Source: Pseudomonas sediminis
GTDB lineage: Bacteria > Pseudomonadota > Gammaproteobacteria > Pseudomonadales > Pseudomonadaceae
Assembly (NCBI RefSeq): GCF_039555755.1
Contig: NZ_CP154631.1
Coordinates: 1,364,001 to 1,428,000 of the forward strand
Direction of reading: 5' to 3'
Length of the DNA: 64,000 nt
Shown here one piece after another: positions 1-8,837 of this stretch. Position numbers and translations under genes: made by a program. Each line of letters opens with the position of its first letter. Position 1 is the first letter of the stretch. The notes beneath the pieces are model-generated. The model was not told the origin of the DNA. It saw only the letters and a program-made list of their open reading frames with translations, and did no database searches.

Positions 1-1
1 G

Positions 2-502
2 CCTGAGGAAGTCTACGAAGTACTGGCCACGCCGGAAGGCCAACAACGCGCCTTCGACAAGCTGGCCAGCATCAAGAAAGACATCGTCTGGTTCGACTCT
101 TGGTCGCAGGCGCCACAACTGCTCAACGACGGCGGCGCAGTGCTGGTGCAGTCGGCCAATGGCCGCTTCTACGACGCCATCGTGCAGGAGAAGAAGCCCT
201 TCGAAATCGTCTGGGACGGCCACGTCTACGACCTCGACGCCTGGGCCATCGTCAAAGGCTCGAAGAAGAAAGACCTGGCTATGGAATTCATCAAGTACGC
301 CACTGGCTCCAAGCCGCTGGCCGGCATGCCGGACGTGGCCTACGGCCCGACCCGCAAGTCGTCCATGCCACTGGCTGACCAGAACGCTGCGCCGCACCTG
401 CCGACCGCCCACCTGGACAAAGGCATCCAGGCCGGCTCCGAGTTCTGGGCTGACTATGGCGAGTCGCTGGGCGAGAAGTTCAACGAGTGGCTGTTGAAGT
501 AA
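2..502 (+). CDS. Polyamine-type ABC transporter substrate-binding protein, 3' part
   Basis: This is the C-terminal 166 residues of a periplasmic PotD/PotF-type binding protein; the start lies left of the window. The reading frame is open from base 2 and ends in TAA. The text WDGHVYDLDAWAIVKGSKKK and the closing helix ending FNEWLLK fit the second lobe of extracellular solute-binding proteins that capture putrescine or spermidine. Two permease genes follow on the same strand, which supports a polyamine importer; the ATPase is not in the window. The exact ligand cannot be read from this fragment. Confidence 0.85.
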   Translation, partial: PEEVYEVLATPEGQQRAFDKLASIKKDIVWFDSWSQAPQLLNDGGAVLVQSANGRFYDAIVQEKKPFEIVWDGHVYDLDAWAIVKGSKKKDLAMEFIKYATGSKPLAGMPDVAYGPTRKSSMPLADQNAAPHLPTAHLDKGIQAGSEFWADYGESLGEKFNEWLLK

Positions 503-510
503 AGGCCATC

Positions 511-605
511 AGCTCCCCTCTCCCACTTGTGGGAGAGGGGTTGGGGGAGAGGGTGAATCTGTCACCCTCTCCCCAGCCCTCTCCCGTAAACGGGAGAGGG
601 AGCTA
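511..605. repeat. Triple-hairpin intergenic repeat (CTCTCCC type)
   Basis: Three consecutive perfect stem-loops: 515-524 with 531-540, 544-556 with 562-574, and 577-586 with 591-600. All carry the CCCTCTCCC/GGGAGAGGG core, and the outer pair are near copies of each other. The element sits between the binding-protein gene and its permeases. Such palindromic units are common between Pseudomonas genes. Here it could stabilise the upstream mRNA or attenuate transcription into the permeases. Confidence 0.8.
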
Positions 606-648
606 CTGATCGACACTTGCTGTGCGCCCTGTTTTACGGAGTAACACC

Positions 649-1884
649 TTGTCATCCCTGACCACCAGCGAAGCCGGCCAAGCCGCCAGCGCCCGTCGCA
701 AGAAACGCCTCGCCGCCTTTCTCTTCGTGGTGCCGCTGCTGCTGTTCATCATCGTCACCTTCGTCGCCCCCATCGGTACCATGCTGTGGCGCAGCGTGTA
801 TCACCCGACCGTGGCCGAACTGATTCCGCAGACCCTGGCCGAGCTCGAACGCTGGGACGATCACAAGCAACTGCCGGACGAGAAGACCCTGCAGGTATTC
901 GTCAGCGAACTGCACGCGCTAAACGAGCAACGCCTGTCAGGTAAGCTGTCCGAGGAGTTCAACCGCGCCTATACGGGCATGTCCAGCGTGGTCAAATCCA
1001 CCGTGCGGCGCATCGGCCGGATGGATGCCGAAGCGCTGTCCTCCGAGGGCGTCGAAGCCCTGCTCGCCAGCCATCGCAACTGGAGCAAACCCGAGCTGTG
1101 GTACGCCATCGAGCGTTCCGGCAAGGTCTACACCTACGACTACTACCTGACGGCCCTGGATCTGGAACTGCACCCCGACGATGGCATCCAGGTGCGGCAG
1201 GACACGCAGATTTACCTGCAGCTGTATTCCAAGACCCTGAACATGGCGCTGGTCATCACCCTGCTCTGCGCCCTGCTCGGCTATCCGCTGGCCTACTACC
1301 TCGCCGGCCTGCCGTCGAACCGCGCCAACCTGCTGCTGGTGCTGGTGCTGCTGCCGTTCTGGACCTCGCTGCTGGTGCGCACCACCTCGTGGATCGCGCT
1401 GCTGCAGACCAACGGCGTGATCAACTCCTTCCTCATGGGCATCGGTATCATCAGCCAGCCCTTCGAGATGCTCTACACCTCGTTCGCCACCGTGGTGGCG
1501 ATGACCCACATCCTGCTGCCGTTCATGATCCTGCCGCTGTACAGCGTGATGCGCGGCATCGACCCCAGCTACATGCGCGCCGCACTCAGCCTGGGCGACA
1601 AGCCAATACCGGCGTTCGCCCGCATCTACTTCCCGATGACCCTGCCCGGCCTGAGTGCCGGGGCGCTGCTGGTGTTCATCATCTCGGTCGGCTACTACAT
1701 CACCCCGGCGCTGGTCGGTGGCACCGACGGGCAGATGATCAGCAACATCATCGCCTTCCACATGCAGCGCTCGAACAACTGGGAGCTGGCCGCCGCGCTG
1801 GGCTCGCTGCTGCTCGGGCTGATCCTGCTGCTGTACTGGGTGTACGACCGCTTCGTCGGCGCCAGCAACATCAAGTTGGGATGA
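649..1884 (+). CDS. ABC transporter permease, PotB-like
   Basis: Inner-membrane permease of a binding-protein-dependent importer, about 411 residues. It has a short cytoplasmic basic N-terminus (ARRKKRLAAF), a first membrane helix, an unusually long periplasmic segment of roughly 140 residues, then the five-helix BPD_transp_1 core with an EAA-like loop (MRAALSLGDKPIPAFARIYFP). I chose the TTG at 649 because GGAG lies 7 bases upstream; an in-frame ATG at 622 has no such site. It is followed after 7 bases by the second permease. Context (PotD-like protein upstream) suggests polyamine uptake. Confidence 0.85.
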   Translation: MSSLTTSEAGQAASARRKKRLAAFLFVVPLLLFIIVTFVAPIGTMLWRSVYHPTVAELIPQTLAELERWDDHKQLPDEKTLQVFVSELHALNEQRLSGKLSEEFNRAYTGMSSVVKSTVRRIGRMDAEALSSEGVEALLASHRNWSKPELWYAIERSGKVYTYDYYLTALDLELHPDDGIQVRQDTQIYLQLYSKTLNMALVITLLCALLGYPLAYYLAGLPSNRANLLLVLVLLPFWTSLLVRTTSWIALLQTNGVINSFLMGIGIISQPFEMLYTSFATVVAMTHILLPFMILPLYSVMRGIDPSYMRAALSLGDKPIPAFARIYFPMTLPGLSAGALLVFIISVGYYITPALVGGTDGQMISNIIAFHMQRSNNWELAAALGSLLLGLILLLYWVYDRFVGASNIKLG

Positions 1885-1891
1885 TGAGACG

Positions 1892-2746
1892 ATGAAGATC
1901 CCCGCCTACTACGGTTTCTGGCACCACCTCGGACACTGGCTGCTCAAGGCCAGCTCCCGGCTGGTGTTGCTGTTCCTGATCCTGCCGATCCTGGTGATCG
2001 TGCCGCTGTCGTTCAACGCCGAGCCGTTCTTCAGCTTCACCGAAGGCATGCTCACCCTCGAACCCGAGGCCTATTCGCTGCGCTGGTACCGGGAGATATT
2101 CAACGATCCGAAATGGATACTGGCGATCAAGAACAGCTTCTTCATCGGCATCCTCTCGACCATCCTCGCCACCATTCTGGGCACCTGCGCCGCCATAGGC
2201 CTGGCCCGCGATGAGATGCCGTTTCGCCGCTTCATCACCGCCCTGCTGCTATCGCCAATGATCGTGCCGCTGATCATCACCGCCGCCGGCATGTTCTTCT
2301 TCTACTCCAACCTCGGCCTGGCCGGTGGCTACCTCGGGGTGATCCTGGCGCACGCCGCGCTGGGCACGCCGTTCGTCATCATCACCGTCACCGCCACGCT
2401 GACCGGCTTCGACTACAGCCTGGCACGCGCAGCGCTGAACCTCGGCGCCACACCGATTCGCGTGTTCTTCGACGTGATCATGCCGCTGATTCGCCCCGGC
2501 GTGATTTCCGGCGCACTGTTCGCCTTCATCACCTCGTTCGATGAAGTGGTGGTGATCCTGTTCATGGCCGGGCCACAGCAACGCACCATTCCGCGGCAGA
2601 TGTTTTCGGGCCTGCGCGAGCAGATCAACCCGAGCATCCTGGCCATCGCCACCCTGCTGATCCTGGTCTCCATCGCTCTGCTGGTCACCCTGGAACTGCT
2701 ACGCCGACGTGCCGAGCGGATGCGCGGGATCGAAATACCGCATTGA
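1892..2746 (+). CDS. ABC transporter permease, PotC-like
   Basis: Second inner-membrane permease, 284 residues, with six predicted helices and the PotC-type loop (ARAALNLGATPIRVFFDVIMP) that docks on the ATPase. It starts 7 bases after the previous stop, so the two permeases are co-transcribed. Together with the upstream binding protein this gives the usual heteromeric importer of the spermidine/putrescine family. The protein ends in a basic, arginine-rich tail (RRRAERMRG). Confidence 0.87.
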   Translation: MKIPAYYGFWHHLGHWLLKASSRLVLLFLILPILVIVPLSFNAEPFFSFTEGMLTLEPEAYSLRWYREIFNDPKWILAIKNSFFIGILSTILATILGTCAAIGLARDEMPFRRFITALLLSPMIVPLIITAAGMFFFYSNLGLAGGYLGVILAHAALGTPFVIITVTATLTGFDYSLARAALNLGATPIRVFFDVIMPLIRPGVISGALFAFITSFDEVVVILFMAGPQQRTIPRQMFSGLREQINPSILAIATLLILVSIALLVTLELLRRRAERMRGIEIPH

Positions 2747-2964
2747 GCCGTCACGGACCTGCGCACGACCGGCAACCTTCCCCCGCCAGCCCTGGCGGGC
2801 GTAGAATCGCCCCATTCCCCGCCCGGCATCCTCCGGCGGGCCTGTGAGCCCCGGCCGTACGAACGGTGATCCCGTTTCGTCATGCAGCCTCCTGACACCG
2901 CGGCGATCTGCCGCTCGACGACGCTCACCGCACACACAACCGAATTAGTCGCAGGAATACCGTC
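2747..2964. other. Intergenic region upstream of ilvD
   Basis: 218 bases without a gene. It contains a tight hairpin (CCGCCAG 2783-2789 with CTGGCGG 2792-2798) that may end the transporter transcript, a possible -10 (TAGAAT, 2802-2807), and a weak ribosome site (GCAGGAA) before the ilvD ATG. I see no leader peptide or known riboswitch. Confidence 0.4.
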
Positions 2965-4803
2965 ATGCCCGATTACCGCTCGAAGACCTCCACCCACGGC
3001 CGCAACATGGCCGGCGCCCGCGCCCTGTGGCGCGCCACAGGGATGAAGGACGAAGACTTCAAGAAACCGATCATCGCCATCGCCAACTCCTTCACCCAGT
3101 TCGTGCCCGGCCACGTGCACCTGAAGGACCTGGGTCAGCTGGTCGCCCGCGAGATCGAGAAAGCCGGCGGCGTGGCCAAGGAATTCAACACCATCGCCGT
3201 CGACGACGGCATCGCCATGGGCCACGACGGCATGCTCTATTCGCTGCCGAGCCGCGAGATCATCGCCGACTCCGTGGAGTACATGGTCAACGCCCACTGC
3301 GCCGACGCCATCGTCTGCATCAGCAACTGCGACAAGATCACCCCCGGCATGCTGATGGCCGCCCTGCGCCTGAACATCCCGGTGGTGTTCGTTTCCGGCG
3401 GGCCGATGGAAGCGGGTAAAACCAAGCTGGCCAGCCATGGCCTGGATCTGGTCGATGCCATGGTCATCGCCGCCGACTCCAGCGCCTCCGACGAAAAGGT
3501 CGCCGAGTACGAGCGCAGCGCCTGCCCGACCTGCGGCAGCTGCTCCGGCATGTTCACCGCCAACTCGATGAACTGCCTGACCGAAGCACTGGGCCTGTCC
3601 CTGCCGGGCAACGGTTCGACCCTGGCCACCCACAGCGACCGCGAGCAGCTGTTCCTGCGCGCCGGCCGCCTGGCCGTCGAGCTGTGCCAGCGCTACTACG
3701 GCGAAGGCGACGAGTCGGTACTGCCGCGCAACATCGCCAACTTCAAGGCGTTCGAGAACGCCATGATGCTCGACATCGCCATGGGCGGTTCGACCAACAC
3801 CATCCTGCACCTGCTGGCCGCCGCCCAGGAAGGTGAAGTCGCCTTCGACCTGCGCGACATCGACCGCCTGTCGCGCAAGGTGCCGCAGCTGTGCAAAGTC
3901 GCACCGAACATCCAGAAGTACCACATGGAAGACGTGCACCGCGCTGGCGGCATCTTCTCTATCCTCGGCGAACTGGCCCGTGGCGGCCTGCTGCACACCG
4001 ATGTAGCCACCGTCCATAGCCCGAACATGGCTGAGGCCATCGCCCAGTGGGACATCACCCAGACCAACGACGAAGCGGTTCACCACTTCTTCAAGGCAGG
4101 TCCAGCCGGTATCCCCACCCAGACCGCGTTCAGCCAGAGCACCCGCTGGGACAGCCTGGATGATGACCGCGAGAATGGTTGTATTCGCAGCGTCGAGCAC
4201 GCTTATTCCCAAGAGGGTGGACTTGCGGTGCTGTACGGCAACATCGCCCTCGATGGCTGTGTGGTGAAAACCGCTGGCGTGGACGAATCCATCCACGTCT
4301 TCGAAGGCTCCGCCAAGGTCTTTGAAAGTCAGGACAGCGCGGTGCGCGGCATCCTCAATGACGAAGTGAAGGAAGGTGACATCGTCATCATCCGCTACGA
4401 AGGTCCGAAAGGCGGCCCGGGCATGCAGGAAATGCTCTATCCGACCAGCTACCTGAAGTCCAAAGGACTGGGCAAGGCCTGCGCCCTGCTCACCGACGGG
4501 CGTTTCTCCGGCGGCACCAGCGGCCTGTCCATCGGCCACGCCTCGCCGGAAGCGGCAGCAGGCGGCGCCATTGGCCTGGTCAACGACGGCGACAAGATCC
4601 TCATCGACATCCCCAACCGCAGCATCAACCTGCTGGTCAGCGACGAAGAACTGGCCACCCGCCGTGCCGAGCAGGACAAGAAAGGCTGGAAGCCGGCCGC
4701 ACCGCGCACCCGCAAGGTGACCACCGCGCTCAAGGCCTACGCCCTGCTCGCCACCAGCGCCGACAAGGGCGCGGTGCGCAACAAGGCGATGCTCGACGAC
4801 TGA
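2965..4803 (+). CDS. ilvD: Dihydroxy-acid dehydratase
   Basis: Converts 2,3-dihydroxy-isovalerate or 2,3-dihydroxy-3-methylvalerate to the keto acids in valine and isoleucine synthesis; also feeds pantothenate and leucine. The 612-residue length is normal. Iron-sulphur ligands are visible: Cys122 in [10 protein letters not shown] and Cys193 in [17 protein letters not shown]; the Mg-binding DDG near residue 80 is present. The C-terminal swivelling domain carries [12 protein letters not shown]. It is monocistronic, with a rho-independent terminator just after the stop. Confidence 0.98.
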   Translation: MPDYRSKTSTHGRNMAGARALWRATGMKDEDFKKPIIAIANSFTQFVPGHVHLKDLGQLVAREIEKAGGVAKEFNTIAVDDGIAMGHDGMLYSLPSREIIADSVEYMVNAHCADAIVCISNCDKITPGMLMAALRLNIPVVFVSGGPMEAGKTKLASHGLDLVDAMVIAADSSASDEKVAEYERSACPTCGSCSGMFTANSMNCLTEALGLSLPGNGSTLATHSDREQLFLRAGRLAVELCQRYYGEGDESVLPRNIANFKAFENAMMLDIAMGGSTNTILHLLAAAQEGEVAFDLRDIDRLSRKVPQLCKVAPNIQKYHMEDVHRAGGIFSILGELARGGLLHTDVATVHSPNMAEAIAQWDITQTNDEAVHHFFKAGPAGIPTQTAFSQSTRWDSLDDDRENGCIRSVEHAYSQEGGLAVLYGNIALDGCVVKTAGVDESIHVFEGSAKVFESQDSAVRGILNDEVKEGDIVIIRYEGPKGGPGMQEMLYPTSYLKSKGLGKACALLTDGRFSGGTSGLSIGHASPEAAAGGAIGLVNDGDKILIDIPNRSINLLVSDEELATRRAEQDKKGWKPAAPRTRKVTTALKAYALLATSADKGAVRNKAMLDD

Positions 4804-4827
4804 TTCGTCAGCGTTGCTGCAGCGAAA

Positions 4828-4856
4828 AGCCCGGCCTGGTTTGCCGGGCTTTTTGT
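4828..4856 (+). terminator. Rho-independent terminator of ilvD
   Basis: Perfect 8-bp stem AGCCCGGC (4828-4835) / GCCGGGCT (4843-4850), 7-base loop, then TTTT and a G-interrupted T stretch. It is 24 bases after the ilvD stop. Confidence 0.9.
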
Positions 4857-4927
4857 TGTCGGAGGGTTTGCACCTGACGCTGATCGCCAGCAAGCTGGCT
4901 CCTACATCTCATGCTCAGGACCTCATC

Positions 4928-5386
4928 ATGCGCATTGGTCTGATCGCCGACACCCACAACCTGCTGCGCCCCGAAGCGCTGGCAGCGCTGCAAGGCGTCG
5001 ATCATCTGATCCATGCCGGCGATATCGGCGGGCCGCACATCCTGACCGAACTGGAACGCATCGCGCCGCTGTCGGTGGTGCGCGGCAATAACGACCAGGA
5101 GGCTTGGGCCGATGACATTCCCGAGACGCTGACGCTGCGCTTCGAAGACACCACGCTCTATGTCCTGCACGACCTGAAGCAACTGAACATCGACCCCAGA
5201 GCGCTTGAAATCGATGTAGTAATCGCCGGCCATTCGCACAAGCCACTGCACGAAGAGCGCAACGGCGTGCTCTACCTCAACCCCGGCAGCGCCGGGCCAC
5301 GGCGCTTCAAGCTGCCCATCGGCGTGGGCATCCTGCATATCGAGGATCGGCGAGTACAGGCCGAGCTGATCACGCTGCCGGTCTGA
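4928..5386 (+). CDS. YfcE/MJ0936-type metallophosphoesterase
   Basis: Small phosphodiesterase of the calcineurin-like Metallophos_2 superfamily, about 152 residues. Metal-ligand motifs appear in the right order: IADTHN, HAGDIGG, RGNND, VLHD and GHSHKP, ending with LNPGSAG. E. coli YfcE hydrolyses model phosphodiesters; the true substrate is unknown. The ATG at 4928 opens directly on the first beta strand (MRIGLIADTH), so the in-frame extension to 4814, which overlaps the ilvD terminator, is rejected. Confidence 0.88.
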   Translation: MRIGLIADTHNLLRPEALAALQGVDHLIHAGDIGGPHILTELERIAPLSVVRGNNDQEAWADDIPETLTLRFEDTTLYVLHDLKQLNIDPRALEIDVVIAGHSHKPLHEERNGVLYLNPGSAGPRRFKLPIGVGILHIEDRRVQAELITLPV

Positions 5387-5474
5387 TGACCATCGTGGAC
5401 GACGCTTCATCCGTCCACCGCCCCGCCAACCTTCGCTCTGACACGGACCGGAGGAGCGCCTAGGCGGCAGTCCG

Positions 5475-5531
5475 TTTCAGCCGCGATGCTTCGCGCCCTC
5501 AAGCCAATCGCGCCTGAAGCCGCTCCTACAA
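5475..5531. repeat. REP-like palindromic element pair
   Basis: Two inverted copies of the Pseudomonas REP core (TTTCAGCCGCGA at 5475-5486 and TCGCGCCTGAAGCCGCTCCT at 5508-5527) with about 20 bases between. Similar cores occur at 18.57, 21.62 and 58.89 kb. The rest of the 5387-5633 spacer shows nothing I can name. Confidence 0.65.
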
Positions 5532-5633
5532 ACGCCCCGGCATCGCTGCTTGATCAAGGTCACGCCCTTGAAAAACGTGGCCACCGCGCCCATATAGCTA
5601 GATAGAGCCTTTTCCCGCCTGATGGAGAACCCC

Positions 5634-6161
5634 ATGACCCTCGACGAGCTCAACGCCATCCCCGGCGTGACCGCCAAGCCCGACGTTGCCACCGCCGACT
5701 TCGTCTACAACCACACCATGATCCGCGTGAAGGATCTGACCAAATCGCTGGATTTCTACACCCGCGTGCTGGGCTTCACCCTGCTGGAGAAGAAGGACTT
5801 CCCTGACGCTGAGTTCAGCCTGTACTTCCTCGCCCTGATCAACGACAAGTCGCAGATCCCGGTTGACCCGGCTGCTCGCCATCAATGGCGCAAGTCGATC
5901 CCCGGCGTGCTGGAGCTGACCTACAACTACGGCACCGAGAAAGACCCGGAATTTTCCTACCACAGCGGCAACAGCGACCCACGTGGCTTCGGCCACCTGT
6001 GCGTGTCGGTGCCGGACATCAAGGCGGCCTGCCAGCGCTTCGAAGACCTCGGAGTGGATTTCCAGAAACGTCTGACCGACGGCCGCATGCGCGATATCGC
6101 CTTCATCAAGGACCCGGACGGCTACTGGGTCGAGATCATCCAGTTCACCGAAGTGATCTGA
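5634..6161 (+). CDS. gloA: Lactoylglutathione lyase (glyoxalase I)
   Basis: Isomerises the hemithioacetal of methylglyoxal and glutathione to S-lactoylglutathione, the first step of methylglyoxal detoxification. The 175-residue form with two betaalphabetabetabeta modules is the longer, eukaryote-like type. Metal ligands are recognisable as His in NHTMIR, Glu in GVLELT, His in GFGHLCV and Glu in GYWVEII. The start at 5634 is set by GGAG 6 bases upstream; an ATG at 5622 lies inside that ribosome site. Substrate residues such as RGFGH are intact. Confidence 0.96.
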   Translation: MTLDELNAIPGVTAKPDVATADFVYNHTMIRVKDLTKSLDFYTRVLGFTLLEKKDFPDAEFSLYFLALINDKSQIPVDPAARHQWRKSIPGVLELTYNYGTEKDPEFSYHSGNSDPRGFGHLCVSVPDIKAACQRFEDLGVDFQKRLTDGRMRDIAFIKDPDGYWVEIIQFTEVI

Positions 6162-6181
6162 TTCTCGCCTCCGCGAAAACC

Positions 6182-6217
6182 AACGAGGGGCTGCCTCCAG
6201 CGAAGCAGCCCCTCGTT
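6182..6217. terminator. Bidirectional terminator between gloA and the YitT gene
   Basis: Perfect 13-bp inverted repeat, 6182-6194 with 6205-6217, 10-base loop, GC-rich core (GAGGGGCTGC). It lies between two convergent genes. The T-tract is weak on both strands. Confidence 0.75.
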
Positions 6218-6228
6218 CGTTGCCGGGT

Positions 6229-6876
6229 TCAACTGACGCCGACGTAGCGGTCCGCCCGGTGATTGATCGCCAGCACCAGATTGAGCACTACCGCCCCCAG
6301 CACCGAGAGCAGCACCTTGTCTGGCGACACCACGAAAATCGCCGCCAGGACGATGCTCGCGTCGATGGCCATCTGCACGGTGCCAGCGCGGAAACCGAAG
6401 CGCTCCTGCATATACAGCGCGAGAATGTTAACCCCGCCCAGGCTGGCGCGGTGGCGGAACAGCATGAGCAAGCCCAGCCCCATCGCAGCGCCACCGAACA
6501 GCGCGGCATACACGGCGCTTAGATGAGCGAAGGCGACCCAGTGCGGCGTCAGCTCGGCCAGTAGCGAAACCAGCATCACCGCGCAGCCCGTGCGCAAGGT
6601 GAAAGCCCAGCCCATACGCCAGATACCGAGCAGGTAGAACGGCAGATTGACCAGGCAGAACACCAGACCGAACGACCAGCCGGCCTGGTAATTGGCCAGA
6701 AAGGCGATGCCGACAGTGCCACCGGTGAGCAGGCCGGCATGCGTGTAAAAGGCGATACCCAGCGCCACCAGCGCGGTGCCGAACAGCAGGGCCAGCGCAT
6801 CTTCCCAGAGTGGATGGCGCACGAAGAGTGCAGCGACGGCGCTCGGGCGCTCGTCGACGGGCGATTGCTCAGACAT
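6229..6876 (-). CDS. YitT family membrane protein
   Basis: Inner-membrane protein of about 215 residues with five to six hydrophobic helices (for example EDALALLFGTALVALGIAFY and LSAVYAALFGGAAMGLGLLM) and the conserved LTGGTVGIAFL segment of the YitT/DUF161 family. Function is not established for this family. I prefer the ATG at 6876 (MSEQSP) to the GTG at 6900, because homologues begin with a short polar tail. It is convergent with gloA; its 5' side faces folA on the same strand. Confidence 0.85.
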   Translation of the reverse strand: MSEQSPVDERPSAVAALFVRHPLWEDALALLFGTALVALGIAFYTHAGLLTGGTVGIAFLANYQAGWSFGLVFCLVNLPFYLLGIWRMGWAFTLRTGCAVMLVSLLAELTPHWVAFAHLSAVYAALFGGAAMGLGLLMLFRHRASLGGVNILALYMQERFGFRAGTVQMAIDASIVLAAIFVVSPDKVLLSVLGAVVLNLVLAINHRADRYVGVS

Positions 6877-6988
6877 GTAAAAACCTGCATCAGGATGCAC
6901 GAAAGAAAATTACGGCAGAGGCAAGGCAGTGGCCGTCCCGCCGCGCAGGAGAATCTGGCGGCAGAAATGGCCGGAACGCCAGGCAGGA

Positions 6989-7507
6989 TTATGCGCCGCG
7001 GCGCTCCCACACTTCGAAGGCGTAAGACGGTGTCTCGGCCGAAGCCGGGTGCTCGACGCTGGAGGTCATACGCCAGGTGGCCTCGTCGACCTCGGGGAAG
7101 AAGGCATCACCCTCGGGATCCAGGCCGACACGCGTCAAGTAAAGACGATCAGCCTGGGCCAGGCCCAGCTCATAGAGCTGCGCGCCGCCGATCAGCATCA
7201 GTTCCTCGGCATTCTCTTCACGCGCCCAGGCGTCAGCTCGTTCGATAGCCTCTTCCAGCGTCGCGAATACCTCGGCACCTTCCAGGGTCAGGCCGGCCTG
7301 ACGGCTGACCACGATATTGAGCCGGCCCGGCAACGGGCGCCCGAGCGAATCCCAGGTTTTGCGCCCCATGATGATCGGCTTGCCGAGCGTCATCGCCTTG
7401 AAGTGCTTGAGATCCGCCGGCAGGTGCCAGGGCAGTTGGTTGTCGCGGCCAATCACGCGGTTGTGCGCGAGCGCGGCGATCAGAGAAAGAGGTAGAGTCG
7501 TTTTCAT
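6989..7507 (-). CDS. folA: Dihydrofolate reductase
   Basis: NADPH-dependent reduction of dihydrofolate to tetrahydrofolate, needed to recycle the folate oxidised by ThyA. 172 residues, the usual bacterial length. Family motifs are complete: NRVIGRDNQLPWHLPADLKHF with the catalytic acidic residue, GRKTWDSLG and the cofactor-binding IGGAQLYELGL. The start MKTTLPLSL is typical; two upstream in-frame ATGs would only add a non-conserved tail. It is divergent from glpQ. ThyA is encoded 4 kb away in this window. Confidence 0.96.
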   Translation of the reverse strand: MKTTLPLSLIAALAHNRVIGRDNQLPWHLPADLKHFKAMTLGKPIIMGRKTWDSLGRPLPGRLNIVVSRQAGLTLEGAEVFATLEEAIERADAWAREENAEELMLIGGAQLYELGLAQADRLYLTRVGLDPEGDAFFPEVDEATWRMTSSVEHPASAETPSYAFEVWERRGA

Positions 7508-7634
7508 GGCCGCGAGCATAACAGAGCCCCCAGCGGCCTCGCAGCCCATCAGTGGCTGCAGCAGCGCTGTCGTCGTATCGTCATATTCGCCGTAGCAGGC
7601 TAAGGGCTGACTCTACGAGCAAGGAGCCAGCATC

Positions 7635-8777
7635 ATGTCGACATCACTCTCTGCCTGGGTATTGGGCGTCACTCTGCTGCCACTGGCGGTCTTCGCCAGC
7701 CCGACTCCGGATAACATCCAGGCCGCCATCGACTGGGCCCAGCAGCAGCCCAGTGCAGGGCAACCCCAGACCTGGGACAGCAAGGCGCCACTGGTGATCG
7801 CCCACCGGGGCGCCAGCGGTTACGCGCCCGAGCACACACTGGCGGCATACGCGCTGGCAGCCTTTCAAGGCGCCGACTACATCGAGCCCGACTTGGTGAT
7901 GACTCGCGATGGCCAGTTGGTCGCCCGCCACGACAACGAACTGGGGCTGACCACCGACGTGGCGCAGCGCCCCGAATTCGCTGACCGCAAACGCACCCAG
8001 AGCGTCGACGGGCGCAGCCTGGAAGGCTGGTTCAGTGAGGACTTCACCCTGGCCGAGCTGAAAACCCTGCGCGCGATCGAACGTATCCCGCAGCAGCGGC
8101 CGGACAATACCCGTTTCGATGGCCAGTTCGAGATTCCCACGCTGCAGGAGATCATCGATCTGGTGAAACGCCTGGAAGCCCTTCAGCAACGGCCCCTGGG
8201 TTTGTACCCGGAAACCAAGCACCCCACCCACTTCCAGCGACTAGACCTGGCCATGGAAAAACCGCTGCTGGCGGTGCTCGAACGCAACGGCTATGACAGC
8301 GCCGACGCGCCCGTTTTCATCCAGTCCTTCGAAGTGGCAAACCTCAAGACGCTGAGCACGCTGACACCAATCCGCCTGGTGCAGCTGCTGTGGGTAGAAG
8401 GCCGACCCTACGATCAGCAGGTACTGGGCAGTGACCTTGGCTATCAACAGATGATCACGCCAGAAGGTCTGAAAAACATCGCGCGTTACGCCAGCGGCAT
8501 CGGCCCGGAGAAAGGCATGATCATCCCGCGTGATACCACCGGTAACCTCACAGAGCCGACCAGCCTGGTACGTGACGCCCATGCGGCCGGGCTCAAGGTG
8601 CATCCCTACACCTTCCGCGCTGAAAACGCCTTCCTGCCCACCCGTCTGCGTAACGGCAGCGAACCGAGCGAGCGCGGCGATATCAACGCCGAGCTGCGTG
8701 CCTTCCTCGCCACCGGTATCGATGGCCTGTTCATCGACCAGCCGGATATCGCCGTGCGTTTGCGCGAGCAGCGCTGA
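7635..8777 (+). CDS. glpQ: Periplasmic glycerophosphodiester phosphodiesterase
   Basis: Hydrolyses glycerophosphodiesters to glycerol-3-phosphate and an alcohol. 380 residues with a signal peptide (hydrophobic to about residue 20, cleavage near VFAS-PT), then the GDPD TIM barrel: HRGASGYAPEHT, the metal-binding IEPDLVMTRDG and the second catalytic His in VARHDNEL. AAGGAG precedes the ATG by about 8 bases. It is divergent from folA and is followed by a strong hairpin. Confidence 0.94.
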   Translation: MSTSLSAWVLGVTLLPLAVFASPTPDNIQAAIDWAQQQPSAGQPQTWDSKAPLVIAHRGASGYAPEHTLAAYALAAFQGADYIEPDLVMTRDGQLVARHDNELGLTTDVAQRPEFADRKRTQSVDGRSLEGWFSEDFTLAELKTLRAIERIPQQRPDNTRFDGQFEIPTLQEIIDLVKRLEALQQRPLGLYPETKHPTHFQRLDLAMEKPLLAVLERNGYDSADAPVFIQSFEVANLKTLSTLTPIRLVQLLWVEGRPYDQQVLGSDLGYQQMITPEGLKNIARYASGIGPEKGMIIPRDTTGNLTEPTSLVRDAHAAGLKVHPYTFRAENAFLPTRLRNGSEPSERGDINAELRAFLATGIDGLFIDQPDIAVRLREQR

Positions 8778-8790
8778 TTCGCACCGAAGC

Positions 8791-8820
8791 GTATCAGGGG
8801 TTATTCTCAACCCCTGATAC
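8791..8820 (+). terminator. Perfect 12-bp hairpin after glpQ
   Basis: GTATCAGGGGTT (8791-8802) pairs perfectly with AACCCCTGATAC (8809-8820) across a 6-base loop. It starts 13 bases after the glpQ stop and ends 2 bases before the first possible ATG of the next gene. There is no T-tract, so it may stabilise or attenuate rather than fully terminate. Confidence 0.65.
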
Positions 8821-8837
8821 GAATGACGAGACGCCCC

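Noticed and set aside
2747..2964. Branched-chain amino acid leader peptide or riboswitch before ilvD
   Set aside because: No Leu/Ile/Val-rich short frame and no terminator/antiterminator pair seen.
2413..4893. 826-codon open frame antisense to ilvD and the permease gene
   Set aside because: High-GC codon bias leaves the opposite strand open; the translation is low-complexity and matches no family, while ilvD is certain.
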